The translations under genes were made by a program, and so were the position numbers. This document shows positions 15,447-17,694 of a stretch of 17,694 nt of DNA, piece after piece; the stretch's first letter is position 1; every line of letters begins with the position of its first letter. Under the pieces are notes generated by a model. That model worked only from the letters and a program-made list of their open reading frames with translations, ran no database searches and was not told the origin of the DNA. The DNA is from SIG607 sp045590395 (GTDB taxonomy: Bacteria > Bacillota > Clostridia > Oscillospirales > Acutalibacteraceae): assembly GCA_045590395.1 (NCBI GenBank), contig JAZNQX010000123.1, positions 1 through 17,694 on the forward strand, in the 5' to 3' direction.

Positions 15447-16171
15447 ATAATTTCCTCCCTGAAAAGCACAGGTCCGTCCTTACAGATACGCTTATTGCCG
15501 TACTTTGTTTTACAGGAGCAACCCATACAGGCGCCAAAGCCGCAGCCCATTCTTTCTTCAAAGCTGTACTGTCCGCTTGTCTTGGCTATACCCTCTATAG
15601 CCTTGAACATAGGCATTGGGCCGCAGGTGAAAAAGTATGAATAATCAAGGTCACAAAGCACATCGGTAACAAAGCCTTTTTTTCCAAAGCTACCGTCGGC
15701 AGTTGTTACATAAACCTCGGCACCAAGAGCCTCAAATTCAGCCTTATAAAAAACATCATCTATAGAATTAAAGCCTAAAATCACCTTTGATTTAATGCCT
15801 TTATTTTTAAGCTCTTTACACACATTATACATAGGCGGAACACCAACACCGCCGCCTATAAGCACAGGCATAGCACCTGAATAAGAAATATCAAAGCCGT
15901 TGCCAAGACCAACGAGAACATCAAGGGTTTCTCCCTTTTTCATTTCTGCCATCTGCTCGGTACCGCTTCCCACTATTTTATAAATAATGGTGATGCTGTT
16001 CTCATTATAATCGCATACCGATATGGGACGGCGAAGATATTTGCCCTCCAGCTTAATATTTATAAACTGACCGGGTTTAGAAAGGGAATCGGTTTCCCCC
16101 TCTAAAACCATTTTCATAATATCCTTGGCAATTTTTTCGTTTTCAAGGATAGTCATTATTTGTTGTTTCAT
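15440..16171 (-). CDS. pyrK: Dihydroorotate dehydrogenase B, electron transfer subunit
   Basis: PyrK carries FAD and a [2Fe-2S] cluster and links PyrD's FMN to NAD+. The 243 residues show a ferredoxin-reductase-like FAD motif (RRPISVCD near 47-54), the pyridine nucleotide domain motif IGGGVGVPPMY near 105-115 and CGPMPM near 183-188, and cluster ligands Cys210, Cys215, Cys218 and Cys230 (CGFGACMGCSC ... ICKDGPV). I choose ATG 16171 (MKQQIMTILEN) because GAGGA lies five bases upstream; the GTG at 16183 in the same frame overlaps the carB stop and has no ribosome binding site. It starts nine bases after the carB stop. Confidence 0.97.
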   Translation of the reverse strand: MKQQIMTILENEKIAKDIMKMVLEGETDSLSKPGQFINIKLEGKYLRRPISVCDYNENSITIIYKIVGSGTEQMAEMKKGETLDVLVGLGNGFDISYSGAMPVLIGGGVGVPPMYNVCKELKNKGIKSKVILGFNSIDDVFYKAEFEALGAEVYVTTADGSFGKKGFVTDVLCDLDYSYFFTCGPMPMFKAIEGIAKTSGQYSFEERMGCGFGACMGCSCKTKYGNKRICKDGPVLFREEIIW

Positions 16172-16176
16172 ATTTT

Positions 16177-16181
16177 TCCTC
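16177..16181 (-). promoter_or_regulatory. Ribosome binding site deciding the pyrK start
   Basis: GAGGA on the minus strand, overlapping the carB stop codon, sits five bases before ATG 16171 and supports that start over GTG 16183. Confidence 0.65.
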
Positions 16182-17694
16182 ACGCATCTATTGTGGAGAT
16201 AGTAAGTGTAGTTTCTTCAAGTACGTCAAGAAGTACCTTAACGGTATCAAGTGCAGTGAATATGGTAACATTGTTTTCGGTTGCCAGTTTTCTTATTTCC
16301 ACACCGTCGCTTGTTTCTCCCTGAGAAGAAATGTCCCTAGTATTTATAACATAGGCAATATATCCCTGGCGAAGTGCCTCCGGAATTTCGTCACTGCCCT
16401 CGTTTATCTTACCGAGCACATGGGTGCGGATACCGTTTTCCTTTAAAAACTGAGCAGTGCCGCTTGTAGCCTGAACATTAAAGCCAAGCTCATAGAAACG
16501 CTTAATAAGGGGTAGGGCTTCCTCTTTGTCCTTATCGGCAATGGTAGCAAATACGGTACCGTAGTTCTGAAGCTTCATACCGCTTGCCTGAAGCGCCTTA
16601 TAAAGTGCGCGGTTTAATTTATCGTCATAACCTATAGCTTCACCTGTGGACTTCATTTCGGGAGAGAGATAAGCGTCAAGTCCTCTGAGTTTATTGAAGG
16701 AGAACACAGGAACCTTTACATACCAACGCTTTTTCTCCTCGGGATAAAGGTCGAATATACCAAGCTCTTTAAGGCTCTTGCCTAAGATAACCTCGGTAGC
16801 GATATCTGCAAGACCGTAGCCTGTTGCTTTAGACAAGAAGGGTACAGTTCTTGAAGAACGGGGGTTAACCTCGATAATATAAACATCGTCCTTTTCGTCT
16901 ACTATAAACTGAATGTTATAAAGACCTACAATGCCTATACCAACACCCAGCTTTTTAGCGTACTGAAGAATTGTGCCCTTTACTTTATTCGAAATACTGA
17001 AGGTGGGATAAACGCTTATAGAGTCACCCGAATGGATACCTGTTCTTTCAACAAGCTCCATAATACCGGGAACAAATACATCTTTACCGTCACATATAGC
17101 GTCGATTTCTACCTCTTTACCCTGAATGTATTTATCAACAAGAACAGGCTTGTCCTCATCAATTTCAACGGCGGTTTTTAGGTAGTGGCGAAGCTGCTCT
17201 TCGTTGGCTACTATCTGCATAGCCCTGCCACCCAAAACAAAGCTGGGGCGCACAAGTACGGGGTAGCCTATTGAAGCCGCAGCAGAAAGTCCTGCCTCTA
17301 TACTTGTAACAGCCTTACCCTTGGGCTGAGGAATATCAAGCTCATGAAGCAGTTTCTCAAAGCTATCGCGGTTTTCGGCGCGTTCAATTGCAGCGCAGTC
17401 GGTACCTATAATCTTAACACCGCGCTTCATAAGAGGCTCAGCAAGATTTATAGCGGTCTGTCCGCCAAGAGAAGCAACAACACCCTCAGGCTGTTCAAAC
17501 TCAATAATATTCATAACATCTTCGGGGGTTAAAGGCTCAAAATAAAGCTTATCCGCAGTAGTGTAGTCGGTGGATACGGTTTCGGGGTTATTATTTATAA
17601 TTATAGCCTCATAGCCCGAATTTTTAATGGTAGTTACGGCGTGAACGGTAGAGTAGTCAAACTCAACACCCTGACCTATACGGATAGGACCTGC
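16180..17694 (-). CDS. carB: Carbamoyl phosphate synthase large subunit (C-terminal half; N-terminus beyond window)
   Basis: CarB makes carbamoyl phosphate from bicarbonate, glutamine-derived ammonia and two ATP. The frame is open to the right edge of the window (504 codons plus stop), starting mid-protein at AGPIRIGQGVEFDYSTVHAV. This is roughly the second half of a protein of about 1,070 residues. It contains the second ATP-grasp unit (VLVRPSFVLGGRAMQIV; IEVNPRSSRTVPFLSKATG), which phosphorylates carbamate, and the C-terminal MGS-like allosteric domain (about the last 125 residues, GFNVQATSGTAQFLKENGI; VINTRD), where UMP inhibits and activators bind in characterised enzymes. The Met at 17514 is internal, not the start. 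carA and any PyrR attenuator would lie further upstream. The CarB-PyrK-PyrD-PyrF-PyrE-PyrB-PyrI order makes this a pyrimidine-dedicated synthase. Confidence 0.97.
   Translation of the reverse strand, partial: AGPIRIGQGVEFDYSTVHAVTTIKNSGYEAIIINNNPETVSTDYTTADKLYFEPLTPEDVMNIIEFEQPEGVVASLGGQTAINLAEPLMKRGVKIIGTDCAAIERAENRDSFEKLLHELDIPQPKGKAVTSIEAGLSAAASIGYPVLVRPSFVLGGRAMQIVANEEQLRHYLKTAVEIDEDKPVLVDKYIQGKEVEIDAICDGKDVFVPGIMELVERTGIHSGDSISVYPTFSISNKVKGTILQYAKKLGVGIGIVGLYNIQFIVDEKDDVYIIEVNPRSSRTVPFLSKATGYGLADIATEVILGKSLKELGIFDLYPEEKKRWYVKVPVFSFNKLRGLDAYLSPEMKSTGEAIGYDDKLNRALYKALQASGMKLQNYGTVFATIADKDKEEALPLIKRFYELGFNVQATSGTAQFLKENGIRTHVLGKINEGSDEIPEALRQGYIAYVINTRDISSQGETSDGVEIRKLATENNVTIFTALDTVKVLLDVLEETTLTISTIDA

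Noticed and set aside
16180..17514. carB read as a complete 444-residue gene starting at the Met at 17514
   Set aside because: The same frame continues upstream to the window edge with clear CarB sequence (PIRIGQGVEFDYSTVHAV), so the Met is internal and the gene is partial only because of the window.
1..17694. CRISPR arrays, tRNA/rRNA genes, insertion sequences, phage genes
   Set aside because: No regular direct repeats, tRNA-like cloverleaf, transposase or integrase motifs were recognised in reading either strand.

Overview
The window looks like core chromosome from a low-to-mid GC Firmicute of class Clostridia, probably Oscillospirales/Ruminococcaceae-like. That placement is inferred from the gene content: a DUF5685 plus Cys-rich J-protein pair, PyrK/PyrDB-type dihydroorotate dehydrogenase together with PyrI, strong AGGAGG-type ribosome binding sites and tightly overlapping genes. 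No rRNA, tRNA, insertion sequence, phage gene or CRISPR array is visible. All genes but one lie on the minus strand.

Left block (1 to 10278, minus strand, so transcription runs right to left): an ECF-type S component, a LarA-family nickel-pincer racemase, uvrB, an alpha/beta hydrolase, uvrA, a 70-base gap, then a DUF5685 protein, a J-domain protein with a Cys-rich tail, a small polytopic membrane protein, and a BaiN/HI0933-type flavoprotein cut by the window edge. Gaps are mostly 1 to 10 bases or 4-base overlaps; the larger ones are larA-uvrB (56 bases) and uvrA-DUF5685 (70 bases). A good sigma-A-like promoter precedes the S component.

Centre (10279 to 11820): an AT-rich divergent intergenic region with back-to-back promoters and inverted repeats. 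It is followed by the only plus-strand gene, a membrane-anchored G5/M23 peptidoglycan endopeptidase, and a strong hairpin terminator placed to serve both this gene and the converging pyr operon.

Right block (11821 to 17694, minus strand): a pyrimidine biosynthesis operon in the order carB (partial), pyrK, pyrD, pyrF, pyrE, pyrB, pyrI. It encodes carbamoyl phosphate synthesis (large subunit), aspartate transcarbamoylase with its regulatory chain, dihydroorotate oxidation, and the last two steps to UMP. Dihydroorotase (pyrC) and carA are not in the window. Genes overlap or abut, indicating translational coupling.

Most of the window is ordinary housekeeping. The less explained parts are the DUF5685/Cys-rich J-protein pair, the S component fused translationally to a LarA homologue, the hydrolase between uvrB and uvrA, and the palindromic control region before the M23 gene. 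I see no clear evidence of a wholly new defence or mobile system.
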